Source: Brasilonema angustatum HA4187-MV1
GTDB taxonomy: Bacteria; Cyanobacteriota; Cyanobacteriia; Cyanobacteriales; Nostocaceae
Assembly (NCBI GenBank): GCA_019359695.1
Contig: JAHHGV010000026.1
Location: 60,896-124,895 of the forward strand
DNA length: 64,000 nt
Direction of reading: 5' to 3'
Under the pieces are notes generated by a model. That model did no database searches, had not been told where the DNA came from, and was given only the letters and a program-made list of their open reading frames with translations. This document shows positions 29,105 to 38,161 of the stretch, piece by piece (position 1 is the stretch's first letter; every line of letters begins with the position of its first letter). The translations under genes were made by a program, and so were the position numbers.

Positions 29105-30754
29105 ATGATCAGGTTTTCCTTGTCCGTGAGACAGTGGAGTCAAATTACTAAATTCTTTTGTTTACTTTGTTTGTGTCTACTTTTGGTGGCTAGTTGTTCG
29201 CGAAGCCAACAGGCGACGACAACATCTGGTGCAGTTAATGCCTCAACAGGAGATGGTCGCATTACTATAGGTACGACGCTTAATCCTCGTACTTTAGATC
29301 CAGCAGATGCTTATGAATTGGCAGCTAATGGATTAGTTTCCAACATGAGCGATCGCCTTTACGCTTATGAACCAGGAAGCACAGAAGTTAAACCTCAGTT
29401 AGCCACCGCTTTACCCAAAGTGAGTCAAGATGGTTTAACCTACACAATTCCTCTGCGTCAAGGAGTCGTGTTTCATGATGGAACTCCTTTTGACGCCAAA
29501 GCAATGGCGTTTAGTCTGGAACGCTTTATCAAAAACGGGGGTAAACCTTCTTTCTTATTAGCAGATGTGGTGGCTTCAGTCAAAGCGACGAGTGAGTATG
29601 AGTTAACAATACAACTGAAAAAACCGTTTGCGGCGTTTCCGTCTTTGCTGGCGTTCTCAGGTGTTTGTCCAGTTTCTCCCAAAGCTTATGAAATTGGTGC
29701 AGAGAAATTTAAGCCAAATATTTTTATTGGTACGGGTCCATATAAATTAGTACGGTATGGCACAGATTCCTTACAATTTGATGTCTTTGATAAATATTGG
29801 GGAGAAAAACCAGCGAATAAAGGCATTAATTTGCAAATTCTAAGTAGTCCAGCGAATTTATATAATTCCTTTCGCACGGGTGCAGTTGATGTTGCTTACC
29901 TATCTTTACAACCAGACCAAGTTCGCAGCTTGGAAGAAAGTGCTAAAAAAGGAGATTGGCAAGCGATATCAGCTCAAGGTAGCGTAGTCACTTATCTGGT
30001 GTTAAACCTGAATCAAAAACCGTTGGATAAACCAGAGGTTAGACAAGCGATCGCCACGATGATCGACCGTCCACTGATAAATCAGCGCGTCTTGTTAGGT
30101 CAAGCAACTCCTTTGTACAGCATGATACCAAAAACGTTTGATGTTTCCCAGCCATTATTTAAAGAAAAATATGGTGAAGCCAATGTAGACAAAGCAAAAC
30201 AATTGTTAACTTCTGCTGGCTTCTCCAAAGAAAATCCAGTCAAGCTACAAGTTTGGTATCCTTCGAGTTCTGCTCCTCGCAGTTTAGCAGCACAGCTACT
30301 CAAAGCATATGCCGATAAATATATGGATGGAATGTTGCAATTTGAAATCAACACTGTAGATGGTGCTACCTTTTATAAAGCTATAGCTAAGAGTTTTTAC
30401 CCAACTGCTTTGTTAGATTGGTATCCAGACTTTTTAGATGCAGATAATTACATTCAACCATTTTTAGGTTGCGATAAAGGCTCAGATGCGAAGGGATGTG
30501 AACAGGGAGGAAGTCAGACTCAGGGTTCATTTTACTACAGCGAAACCATGAACAAACTGATTACAGAACAACGCCGAGAGCAAAACCCCCAAGCACGTAA
30601 GAACATTTTTGCAACGATTCAAGCACAGATAACCACTGATGTGCCTTATGTTCCCTTATGGCAAAGCAAAGACTATGTGTTTGCTCGCAAGGGAGTCAGC
30701 GGCGTGCAACTTGATCCAACTCAAAATCTGATTTACAAAACAATTAAAAAATAG
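29105..30754 (+). CDS. ABC transporter substrate-binding lipoprotein, family 5 (peptide/nickel type)
   Basis: A 549-residue periplasmic lipoprotein of the SBP_bac_5 family. The signal peptide ends in lipobox LLLVASC with Cys31 as lipidation site, followed by a Ser/Thr-rich linker. The mature region has the family's opening ITIGTTLNPRTLDPADAYE, GLTYTIPLRQGVVFHDGTPF (the family signature near residue 115), and ends with YVPLWQSKDYVFARKGV. These proteins bind oligopeptides, nickel, heme or opines; the ligand cannot be read here. The DppB-like permease follows by 76 bp. No second permease or ATPases are in this cluster, so they must be encoded elsewhere. Confidence 0.9.
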   Translation: MIRFSLSVRQWSQITKFFCLLCLCLLLVASCSRSQQATTTSGAVNASTGDGRITIGTTLNPRTLDPADAYELAANGLVSNMSDRLYAYEPGSTEVKPQLATALPKVSQDGLTYTIPLRQGVVFHDGTPFDAKAMAFSLERFIKNGGKPSFLLADVVASVKATSEYELTIQLKKPFAAFPSLLAFSGVCPVSPKAYEIGAEKFKPNIFIGTGPYKLVRYGTDSLQFDVFDKYWGEKPANKGINLQILSSPANLYNSFRTGAVDVAYLSLQPDQVRSLEESAKKGDWQAISAQGSVVTYLVLNLNQKPLDKPEVRQAIATMIDRPLINQRVLLGQATPLYSMIPKTFDVSQPLFKEKYGEANVDKAKQLLTSAGFSKENPVKLQVWYPSSSAPRSLAAQLLKAYADKYMDGMLQFEINTVDGATFYKAIAKSFYPTALLDWYPDFLDADNYIQPFLGCDKGSDAKGCEQGGSQTQGSFYYSETMNKLITEQRREQNPQARKNIFATIQAQITTDVPYVPLWQSKDYVFARKGVSGVQLDPTQNLIYKTIKK

Positions 30755-30830
30755 TCATTAGTCATTAGCTATTAACTCTTGATTGTTGAGTGTTGACTAT
30801 TGACTCCTAATTCCTAACTCTTGATTAATA

Positions 30831-31856
30831 ATGTCTAGATCCAAAGCCTTACAATATTACATTGTCGCCCGTGTACTTTTAGCTCCATTGATGCTTTTGA
30901 CTGTAACTACAGTCGTGTTTCTCCTGTTACGTGCAACTCCAGGAGATCCAGTCGATGCAATTCTTGGTGGACGTGCGCCAGAAAGTGCGAAGGAAGAATT
31001 GCGAGCTAAACTGGGTTTAAACCTTCCTATATGGTTACAGTATTTGAATTACATAGGAAAATTGCTGAGTCTGGATTTAGGAACTTCTATAGCGAGTCGT
31101 GGACAATCTGTTTGGGAAGTGATTGGGCAATATTTTCCTGCAACTGTGGAATTGGCGGTTTGTAGTATGGCGATCGCACTCATAGTTGGAATTGGAATTG
31201 GTGTGATTTCTGCATCTCGTCCTGGAAGTTATCTAGATATTGGAGGGCGATTATTTGGGATTATCACATATTCTTTACCCATGTTTTGGGCTGGGATGAT
31301 TTTGCAATTGATTTTCGCAGTCCAGTTAAATTGGTTTCCTTTAGGAACGCGCTTTCCGACAACTACGCCAGCCCCTCATGGTATAACTGGTTTATATACG
31401 CTTGATAGTTTATTGAGTGGAAACTTGAATCAATTTTTTACTGCTTTACATTATCTTGCACTTCCTAGTCTCACTTTAGGTCTTTTGCTGAGTGGAATTT
31501 TTGAGCGAATTGTGCGAGTGAACTTAAAGCAAACTATGAAAGCAGATTATGTGGAAGCAGCAAGAGCAAGGGGTATTCCTGAAAGAAAGATTTTGTTTTC
31601 TCACGCTTTAAAAAATGCGCTGATTCCTGTAATTACTGTTATGGGTTTGACGTTTGCTTCACTATTAGGTGGGGCGATTTTAACTGAGGTTACCTTCTCT
31701 TGGCCTGGATTGGCGAATAAATTATATGATGCCATTAACGCGCGAGATTATCCTTTGATACAAGGAGTGTTGGTATTTTTTGCGGCAATTGTGGTTGTTG
31801 CTAGTATTGTGATTGATATTATCAATGCTTATATAGATCCAAGGATTAAGTATTAG
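30831..31856 (+). CDS. ABC transporter permease, DppB/OppB type
   Basis: A 341-residue inner-membrane permease with about six spans. The N-terminus (residues 1-30) and the loop TPGDPVDAILGGRAPESAKEE, then LRAKLGLNLPIWLQYLNY, are characteristic of DppB. The EAA loop that contacts the ATPase is KADYVEAARARGIPERKILFSHALKNALIPV (about 230-260). Works with the preceding substrate-binding lipoprotein for import of peptides or a similar ligand. The spacer holds heptamer repeats. The usual dppC, dppD and dppF do not follow. Confidence 0.92.
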   Translation: MSRSKALQYYIVARVLLAPLMLLTVTTVVFLLLRATPGDPVDAILGGRAPESAKEELRAKLGLNLPIWLQYLNYIGKLLSLDLGTSIASRGQSVWEVIGQYFPATVELAVCSMAIALIVGIGIGVISASRPGSYLDIGGRLFGIITYSLPMFWAGMILQLIFAVQLNWFPLGTRFPTTTPAPHGITGLYTLDSLLSGNLNQFFTALHYLALPSLTLGLLLSGIFERIVRVNLKQTMKADYVEAARARGIPERKILFSHALKNALIPVITVMGLTFASLLGGAILTEVTFSWPGLANKLYDAINARDYPLIQGVLVFFAAIVVVASIVIDIINAYIDPRIKY

Positions 31857-32273
31857 GGATTGGTTCTGGGTGCGATTTGGAGAAGATCAGAACGCCTGCG
31901 GCAATCTCCTTAAAAAGCGGGTAAATGGGTAAGATAGCCCCCCTTTTTAAGGGGGGTTGGGGGGATCTCCTTTGAGATAACCTCTTTAACTGAACCTATT
32001 GATACCAATTCTCCATGATAGCTTGCGTGGCGTAGCCATAGATAAGTAGGTCGGCGTAAATAATTCTTGTTGGAATAAAGCAGGGAGCAGGGAGCAGGGA
32101 GTAGGGAGAGAAAGAGTTTGAGCTTTATTTACTTTTCTTTACACAGTTTGATTTTTTTGCACCGACTTACTTAGACATAAACGAACCGCCAAGACGCCAA
32201 GAACGCCAAGAATGAAAGAGTAAGTATTAAGTGCAAGTTTACAGAGAATTAGTATGACTTTTTATAAAATATT
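31857..32273. other. Intergenic region with hairpin repeat
   Basis: Between the permease and a convergent broken gene. It holds a GC hairpin at 31938-31956 (CCCCCC-TTTTTAA-GGGGGG, a repeat common in these genomes and possibly the permease terminator) and AGGGAGCAGGGAG-type decamers near 32088-32110. No gene seen. Confidence 0.5.
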
Positions 32274-32909
32274 TTACAGCTTACAAATAGCTTTGAGAAC
32301 TTGTAGTAATTGAATTGCACTTTCAGGTTCTATTAAATATAGCTTCGGCATTAAATGATAAGTTGGATGATTTCCCTGTAGGATGTAAACAAATTGGTAA
32401 TCTTGTCCATTGGAAACGAGTCCCCAAACTGATTTTTCATGCTTCAAACTGTCATGGGCATAAGTAAGCAGTTGAGGTAAACCTTCAGAAACGGAAATAC
32501 TACTGTTTTTAGATTCGATCACTAAAATCCAAAAATATGCTTGAGCTGTTGTGTTTTGAGCTTTGGTGACAGCTAAAATATCCATTCGCCCTGTAATTTT
32601 AGTATCTTCATCTGTAATATCAATATCTGCTATTTATTCTTCCAAGCTAATCTTGATAGGGTAGCGATAAAATCCAGCTAATCGTAATAATGGGAAGATT
32701 GTTAAAGCTTTAACGAGTCCTTCTGAAACTCTTCCTTCTATTAAGTAATTATCAAAATCATTGCGAATTTGAATGAGTTCTTGTTGTTCAGACTCTGTTA
32801 AAGGTTCGAGAGATAAGATAGGAGTGAATGAATTGTTGTACTGTCTTTGGAAGTCGAAAAGACGGTGAATGTCTGCTAGTGATAAGTTTTTGGCTTGGAG
32901 AAGTGTCAT
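32274..32909 (-). pseudogene. Restriction-endonuclease-like cyanobacterial protein, interrupted by an in-frame stop
   Basis: Two minus-strand pieces (32634-32909, 91 residues; 32274-32633) lie in the same frame and are separated only by one TAA at 32634-32636, after ...KISLEE. Read through, they give one protein of about 211 residues, the length I recall for intact cyanobacterial relatives of this family, continuing IADIDITDEDTKITGRMDIL. The second part has an ESKNSS motif after a beta strand (ILVIESK), matching a PD-(D/E)xK-type nuclease core, with GRMDIL supplying the Asp. A single substitution or recoding explains it; sequencing error is not excluded. Confidence 0.7.
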
Positions 32910-32943
32910 AATTGTATAGTTTTAAAAGTTATTTATTAATTTT

Positions 32944-33025
32944 ATTGTGCTGTGCGATACGCCTCTGGCGTCTGCCCTTTGGGCAATCGCCCCGAAAGAA
33001 AGCCGCCTAAGAGGCGATCGCACTT
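32944..33025. repeat. Dispersed palindromic repeat
   Basis: GC-rich mosaic GCGATACGCCTCTGGCGTC, CCCTTTGGGCAATCGCCCC, GCCGCCTAAGAGGCGATCGC upstream of the CHAT gene. Related to the segment inside cobL at 52612-52647. Confidence 0.6.
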
Positions 33026-33111
33026 TTGATGCTGGTAAATTCCCTCGATAAGCTTGATCCAGTCATTATAGTGTTATATTCTTCAGTAACTGAACTCTTA
33101 TAATTACCTAA

Positions 33112-33690
33112 ATGAGCGGTGCTATTTCTATAAAAATTCTATTTTTAGCAGCCGATCCGAGTGATGCTTCTCGGTTACGTTTAGGGCAAGAGTTACGAGA
33201 TATTAAAGAAAGATTGCGAATAGCCAAAGCGCCAGAAAAATATCAGTTGGAACAGCGAGAGTCAGTTCGTGTTGCGGATATTACTCAAGCTATATTTGAT
33301 ATTGAGCCAAATATCATACATTTTTCTGGACATGGTACGAGTCAAGGAGAGCTTTGCTTTGAGAATGGACTGGGCAAAGTCCAATCTGTGAAGGCTGACG
33401 CTTTGGCAGCAATGTTTGAGTTTTTTGCACAGCACGTAAATTGTGTGGTGCTAAATGCTTGCTACTCTGAAATTCAGGCAAAGGCGATCGCCCAACATAT
33501 ACCCTTTGTTATTGGGATGAATGACGCAATTGGTGATCAAGCGGCGATTTCTTTTGCTGTTGGTTTTTACAAAGCATTAGCAGCAAATCGTTCGATTGAA
33601 GATGCTTATAAGTTTGGCTGTTTAGAAATTCGATTACAAGGTATTCCAGAACATATCAAACCAGTTATTTTTGTAAAAAAAAAGATTTAG
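33112..33690 (+). CDS. CHAT-domain protease (5' part of a split CHAT-ATPase gene)
   Basis: A 192-residue caspase-like CHAT domain. The catalytic dyad is visible: His74 in IIHFSGHG and Cys117 in VVLNACYS. The N-terminus KILFLAADPSDASRLRLGQE is the usual opening of small cyanobacterial CHAT proteins. CHAT proteases act as the executioner or signalling subunits of several bacterial immunity and cell-death systems. The frame stops at 33690 six bases after a run of nine A (GTA AAA AAA AAG ATT TAG). Shifting by -1 at the A_AAA_AAG heptamer (33678-33684) opens straight into the ATPase below. Either recoding/slippage or a one-base deletion. Confidence 0.85.
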   Translation: MSGAISIKILFLAADPSDASRLRLGQELRDIKERLRIAKAPEKYQLEQRESVRVADITQAIFDIEPNIIHFSGHGTSQGELCFENGLGKVQSVKADALAAMFEFFAQHVNCVVLNACYSEIQAKAIAQHIPFVIGMNDAIGDQAAISFAVGFYKALAANRSIEDAYKFGCLEIRLQGIPEHIKPVIFVKKKI

Positions 33691-34430
33691 TTCTTGTTCC
33701 AAAAGCGGTAACTCCCAATCCTTTCATTCCCCAGCATGGCAGAGTAGAAGATACACAACGGTTCTTTGGACGAGAAAGGGAAATGCAGCGGGTGTTTGAG
33801 GTGCTTAACAGCGGAAGTAGTGTTGCTTTGATAGGAGAAGAAGGAATTGGCAAGTCATCTTTACTATGGGCGATTTGCCAACAGGCGGAAAATCGCCTGC
33901 AACCGTCGCGTCAGTCAGTTTTTCTAGATTTGAATTATATAGATAATGAAGATGACTTTTACAGGGCGTTGTGTGATGAGGTGGGTATCGTGGAATGTAC
34001 AGGATATCTATTAACCCGAAATTTGAAAGCGCATAAAAATAAAGTGCTGCTGGCTTTAGACAATGTAGGAAAGATGACTTGGCAGGGGTTTACCCGTGGA
34101 GTCAGGGATAAGTTGCGCGGTTTAGCTGAGGGGAGTAATGCGCCGCTGAAGTTGATTTTAGCTGCGACTGAACCACTCAACAATTTGTTTAATGATAGTC
34201 ATGATGATGGTAGAACATCACCGCTGGCGGGTATTTGCCAGGAGGAACATATTCAGCCTTGGGATGAAACTACCATGCGTGATTTTTTTGCTAGTCGTCT
34301 GGCTGGGACTTCTGTGAGGTTTACTGAGGAGGAGATTGTGCAACTGGTGGAAGAAAGTAGCGGACATCCTCGGAAACTCATGCAGCGATGCTATAAAACT
34401 TATGCGCGGTATACCGGAGGTGGGGAATGA
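33684..34430 (+). CDS. ATPase domain (-1 frame continuation of the CHAT gene)
   Basis: The -1 frame starting GAT at 33684 reads DLVLVPKAVTPNPFIPQ, then RFFGREREMQRVFEVL, the common entry to STAND/AAA modules, without a stop for 248 residues. Walker A is LIGEEGIGKSSL; Walker B is VLLALDNVGK; a C-terminal helical lid includes VEESSGHPRKLMQRC. An internal ATG at 33783 would give 215 residues but cuts off the conserved entry. So the natural product is probably a CHAT-NTPase fusion of about 439 residues. The stop TGA overlaps an ATG inside the hairpin repeat. Likely NTP-dependent switch controlling the protease. Confidence 0.75.
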   Translation, partial: DLVLVPKAVTPNPFIPQHGRVEDTQRFFGREREMQRVFEVLNSGSSVALIGEEGIGKSSLLWAICQQAENRLQPSRQSVFLDLNYIDNEDDFYRALCDEVGIVECTGYLLTRNLKAHKNKVLLALDNVGKMTWQGFTRGVRDKLRGLAEGSNAPLKLILAATEPLNNLFNDSHDDGRTSPLAGICQEEHIQPWDETTMRDFFASRLAGTSVRFTEEEIVQLVEESSGHPRKLMQRCYKTYARYTGGGE

Positions 34431-34792
34431 ATTTAGTTCTTGCACAATTATCGTATATCGTCCACGACCGCCTAGGATTAAAATCCCAGGCTCATAGAGA
34501 AAGTCCACTCAAGTGGACTCTCACAATCGTTATGCTTTGTAGTCCTCTTCAGAGGACTTTGGCTATTAGCCCGGAAATTTATTTCCGGGCGGGTAGTGTT
34601 CGTAGCTTAATGAATTCAGTTCTTGCACTATTATCGTATATTGTCCACGACCGCCTAGGATTAAAATCCCAGGCTCATAGAGAAAGTCCACTCAAGTGGA
34701 CTCTCATAATCGTTATGCTTTGTAGTCCTCTGAAGAGGACTTTGCCTATGAACCAGGAAATTTATTTCCTGGCGGATTGTGCGGCTGAGTGA
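34427..34792. repeat. Two tandem 183-bp multi-hairpin units
   Basis: Units 34427-34609 and 34610-34792. Each holds four hairpins: CCTAGGATT/AATCCCAGG (34471-34490), AGTCCACT/AGTGGACT (34502-34519), AGTCCTCT/AGAGGACT (34541-34558) and GCCCGGAAAT/ATTTCCGGGC (34569-34590). In unit 2 the last stem is CCAGGAAAT/ATTTCCTGG, a compensated change. Because 183 is a multiple of three, a 121-codon frame stays open, which is probably accidental. Confidence 0.85.
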
Positions 34793-34811
34793 GAATGGCG
34801 GAGAACCTGTA

Positions 34812-37628
34812 ATGAACCAACACCCACCCGTACCCCGCCTAGACTTAGCCCCCAAACTCAAGCGCCCCCTCTCGCTGTGGAACCCACTGGATTATCTGCG
34901 CCTATTGTACTGGGTGTTTTACTTCCCCCAAGCTTTGCGGTGGTATGTGGACACCTTCGGGGGTGAGTATATTCCTGAAGGGGAAATGAATTGGCGAAAG
35001 GGATGGAAGTTGCTGCGTCAAAATCGCATTCAACGGAATTTACTTTGCCAAGGGTTGGTGTTGACAGTTGTTACACCTCTAGCTTTGAGTAGACTTCTTA
35101 AACAAATAGGCGTTCCTGTTGATTGGTTAGGCGTGGCGTTAAGCGTGGCGTTAGGCGTGGCGTTTGGCGTGGCGTTTGGCGTGATGGGCAGTGTGGCATT
35201 TGGCGTGGCGTTAGGCATGGCGTTAGGCGTGGCGTTAGGCGTGGCGTTAGGCGTGGCGTTAGGCGTGGCGGGCGGCGTGGCATTTGGCGTGGCGGGCGGC
35301 GTGGCGTTAGGCGTGGCGTTAGGCGTGGCGTTAGGCGTGGCGGGCGGCGTGGCGGGCGGCGTGGCGGGCGGCGTGGCGTTAGGCGTGGCGGGCGGCGTGG
35401 CATTAGGCGTGGCGTTTGGGGCGTTTGGGGCGTTTGGCGTGGCGTTAGGCGTGGCGTTTGGCGTGGCGTTTGGCGTGGCGTTTGGCGTGGCGTTAGGCGT
35501 GGCGGGCGGCGTGGCGTTTGGCGTGGCGTTTGGCGTGGCGTTTGGCGTGGCGTTTGGCGTGGCGTTTGGCGTGGCGGGCTGCGTGGCGGGCTGCGTGGCG
35601 GGCTGCGTGGCGTTAGGCGTGGCGTTTGGCGTGGCGACACTCCGTCCGGAAAATTGGCTTTTGGGCTTACCTCTTGTTATGTGGTTTCCCCACAATAGAC
35701 AATTGCAAATCCCCCGTGTTACCATACTCCCCCTTCACTCCCTGTCTTCACGGTTGAAAAATTGGCTGTGTCAAGACTGGGAGACTGGTTTGCATAACAC
35801 CAACCAACTGCTGGCTTACACTCTTCAGTTCATCCCCGTGATTCAAGCTGTTAATCAGGTGCTGGCAGAAATCCCTTCAGAGCAAGTCGTCTTTCGTATC
35901 GTTCAGCTAGCTGAAGCCCCTTTCGATTGGCAACTCGTGCGTTTTACCTCAGCTTCTCTCAATGAAACGCTCAAGTCAAAATTTGTCGAAGATTTCTTTG
36001 TGTTAACTCATCGTTGGCAAGAACAACTCCAAGCTCGTTTTTTCACAGACATTCGCTTAGACACTCCCGCCCGTGCTACAGCAGCTGGTTTCTGGTATCT
36101 GCACGAAAAAGAACCAGCCAAAGCAATGCAGGCTTTTGCACAAGTCCGTTCTCTTCCCTACGGTGAAGAAATGTTCACCCTCGCCCAAACTCTAGCAGCT
36201 TTTAACCAAGCAAAGGGACCAGACGCGATCGCTACAGTTAAAATTCCTCGCTTTCCACAAGAACCTCTGCTGCGTCCAGTCACCTGGCAAACTCTCACAT
36301 CTCTACGTTCTGTCGTTGAAAATGCCAAAATTGTACGGCGCAGTCGGTCTTTTTCTCAACGCTCCTTAGCCCTCAACCGTGCCTTAGGGGAACTCACAGA
36401 AATTCTAGATAATGCCGAGACTCTGCCGCAAGCAGAACACGAGTTAATTGTGGACATTGCCCAGACTTGGAGAAAAGCCTTGGAGAGGATAGCCAAGGAA
36501 GTCGGGGAAATTTCCATCACCAAGCCTGTGAGTAATCCTTACATCATTGGTGATCCAGTTGTAGGCGATCGCTTCGTTGGACGGGAAGATGTGATCAGAC
36601 TGTTGCAGGAGTTGTGGATCAGGGGTTCTCAACTCCAATCTGTCGTTATCTACGGACACAGGCGGATGGGCAAAACTTCCATTCTGCGGAATGTCGCCAG
36701 TTTTGTAAAAGCAGGTGTACAAGTAGCTTATGTCAACCTTTTAGAAGTTGCAGATGCTCCCCAAGGAGTTGTAGAAGTGCTGATGGCGATTTCTGATGCC
36801 ATTTCTGAAGTGATGCAAATTCCACCTCCAAGCAATGATGATTTGCTGAGTTTTCCGCAACCAACATTTAGAAGATACTTGACACAGGTGGAGAAAGAAC
36901 TAGGAACTAAGAATTTAATTATCGCCTTAGACGAGTTCGAGAAAATCGAGGAACTGATGTCGGCAGGAAAAATCCCTGTAGATTTTATGGGGTATCTCCG
37001 GGGGTTGACGCAGAAAAGCTCTAAAATCGCTTTTGTCCTAGCAGGTTTGCACACCTTGGAGGAGATGACAGCCGATTACTTTCAACCTTTCTACGCCAGT
37101 GTGATCACAATCAAAGTTGGTTTCATGAAAGCTGGGGCTACTGACCAAATTCTTGCAAATCCATCTATCGAAGACTTTCCCCTGGACTACACGCCGGAAG
37201 CCCTTGATAAAATCTACGAACTCACCCACGGACAACCTTATTTAGTACAACTTGTCGCTTTCCAACTCGTCCGCCGTTACAATGACCAAGTTTTCAACAC
37301 AGGACGCGCCCGAGATAATAATCTCAGAATAGGGGATGTGGAGGCAGTTGTCAACGACTCTGAGTTTTTCCAGCGGGGACGCTACTATTTTGATGGCGTT
37401 TGGGGTCAGGCGGCGCGGGGTGCTGCTGGTCAGCAGGCGATACTTCGGGCGTTAGCGTCATCACCACAAGGATTAAGTATTACAGCGTTATCTGATTGTA
37501 CAAATATAGAAATTGCCGCTTTACAAGAAGCGCTCAATACATTAAAGCGTCATGATGTTGTTGAAGAAATTGAGGGACGCTGGCGCATTATCGTAGAACT
37601 CTTTCGTCGCTGGGTTTCCCAATTGTAA
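34812..37628 (+). CDS. STAND-type ATPase with about 42 tandem Gly-Val-Ala-X membrane repeats
   Basis: A 938-residue protein. ATG 34812 has GGAGAA seven bases upstream; an earlier GTG at 34779 lies in the hairpin repeat. Residues 1-105 are a basic/aromatic region with amphipathic segments. Residues 107-275 are a near-perfect four-residue repeat, GVA followed by L, F or G, a glycine-zipper-like hydrophobic block that may insert in membranes. Residues 290-590 are helical and unrecognised. The C-terminal third is an ATPase: [12 protein letters not shown], Walker [10 protein letters not shown] (about 615), Walker [10 protein letters not shown] (about 702), then a winged-helix region to [12 protein letters not shown]. 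Neighbour of the CHAT-ATPase in the same direction. Role not known; a membrane-acting switch is inferred. Confidence 0.8.
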   Translation: MNQHPPVPRLDLAPKLKRPLSLWNPLDYLRLLYWVFYFPQALRWYVDTFGGEYIPEGEMNWRKGWKLLRQNRIQRNLLCQGLVLTVVTPLALSRLLKQIGVPVDWLGVALSVALGVAFGVAFGVMGSVAFGVALGMALGVALGVALGVALGVAGGVAFGVAGGVALGVALGVALGVAGGVAGGVAGGVALGVAGGVALGVAFGAFGAFGVALGVAFGVAFGVAFGVALGVAGGVAFGVAFGVAFGVAFGVAFGVAGCVAGCVAGCVALGVAFGVATLRPENWLLGLPLVMWFPHNRQLQIPRVTILPLHSLSSRLKNWLCQDWETGLHNTNQLLAYTLQFIPVIQAVNQVLAEIPSEQVVFRIVQLAEAPFDWQLVRFTSASLNETLKSKFVEDFFVLTHRWQEQLQARFFTDIRLDTPARATAAGFWYLHEKEPAKAMQAFAQVRSLPYGEEMFTLAQTLAAFNQAKGPDAIATVKIPRFPQEPLLRPVTWQTLTSLRSVVENAKIVRRSRSFSQRSLALNRALGELTEILDNAETLPQAEHELIVDIAQTWRKALERIAKEVGEISITKPVSNPYIIGDPVVGDRFVGREDVIRLLQELWIRGSQLQSVVIYGHRRMGKTSILRNVASFVKAGVQVAYVNLLEVADAPQGVVEVLMAISDAISEVMQIPPPSNDDLLSFPQPTFRRYLTQVEKELGTKNLIIALDEFEKIEELMSAGKIPVDFMGYLRGLTQKSSKIAFVLAGLHTLEEMTADYFQPFYASVITIKVGFMKAGATDQILANPSIEDFPLDYTPEALDKIYELTHGQPYLVQLVAFQLVRRYNDQVFNTGRARDNNLRIGDVEAVVNDSEFFQRGRYYFDGVWGQAARGAAGQQAILRALASSPQGLSITALSDCTNIEIAALQEALNTLKRHDVVEEIEGRWRIIVELFRRWVSQL
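35130..35636 (+). repeat. 12-bp minisatellite in the glycine-repeat ATPase gene
   Basis: About 42 units of GGCGTGGCG followed by TTA, TTT or GGC. All units keep the frame. GGG GCG TTT variants and a TGC-containing block (GGCTGCGTGGCG) near the end are the main irregularities. Confidence 0.95.
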
Positions 37629-37679
37629 AATATAGGACTTCTATTTGATTTTTGCTCAGCTAGGTACTTTTTATTTCTT

Positions 37680-37722
37680 CTTCCCTGTTCCCTGTTCCCT
37701 GTTCCCTGTTCCCTGTTCTCCA
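37680..37722. repeat. Tandem TTCCCTG-type short repeats
   Basis: Five to six copies of CCCTGTT/TTCCCTGTTC (period seven), a short tandem repeat of the type abundant in heterocystous cyanobacteria. Lies in the 220-bp gap after the ATPase gene; no other feature there. Confidence 0.8.
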
Positions 37723-37849
37723 ACACGATATAAATAATAATTCATCCACAAGACATATGGAATAATTAAGCAGAATTACATCTTGGACAGAAGAAATAGC
37801 ATTCCTATACTTCCTAAGATGTAACGAGTGTTAAATACGGAGTTTTATC

Positions 37850-38041
37850 ATGTCTTATCCAGAAAACGAAAAACAAGAACAAAGCACTAACACTTCCGGT
37901 GGTTATGAAACCACTGTTGACGAAGAAACCCGCAAGACAGGGGCTGCTACTAAAAGTGGTGGTAAAGACTCTGCAGCACCAGAATCTGGTAGCAGCGAGT
38001 CTGTTGTAGAGGGCGGTGGTAATCAAGGAACCGAAAAGCGT
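37850..38041 (+). CDS. Small hydrophilic, probably disordered protein
   Basis: A 64-residue protein of unknown function, composed almost entirely of Gly, Ser, Thr, Glu, Lys and Asn (SGGKDSAAPESGSSESVVEG), with no hydrophobic core, so it should be unstructured. Such composition recalls small stress or desiccation-related hydrophilins, but no motif confirms that. ATG 37850 follows GGAGTTTTATC, a fair Shine-Dalgarno. The gene has a preceding 200-bp spacer and is followed by a convergent inverted repeat, so it is likely transcribed alone. Confidence 0.6.
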
Positions 38042-38051
38042 TAAGTTTCAA

Positions 38052-38128
38052 TGGGCAAGGGGTATAGGGGTGTAAGGGTGTAGGTGTTCAAACCTGTGAC
38101 ACCCTCACCCCCTTACATCCTCCCATAA
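38052..38128. terminator. Convergent inverted repeat
   Basis: GTGTAAGGGTGTAGGTGTT faces ACACCCTCACCCCCTTACA as an imperfect long stem between the small hydrophilic gene and the convergent GMC oxidoreductase gene. Plausible shared terminator. Confidence 0.45.
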
Positions 38129-38161
38129 TTGCTGGATCTCGTTGCGTAAGTTCTGTTCTAC

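Noticed and set aside
34427..34792. 121-codon frame across the hairpin array as a gene
   Set aside because: It is open only because the repeat is 183 bp; both halves translate the same palindromes and no protein family is seen.
35030..35725. Long open frames on both strands over the 12-bp repeat (Asn-Ala-Thr-Pro or Arg-Arg-Gly-Val repeats)
   Set aside because: They are shadows of a 12-bp unit whose length is a multiple of three; only the GVAX frame continues into conserved ATPase sequence.
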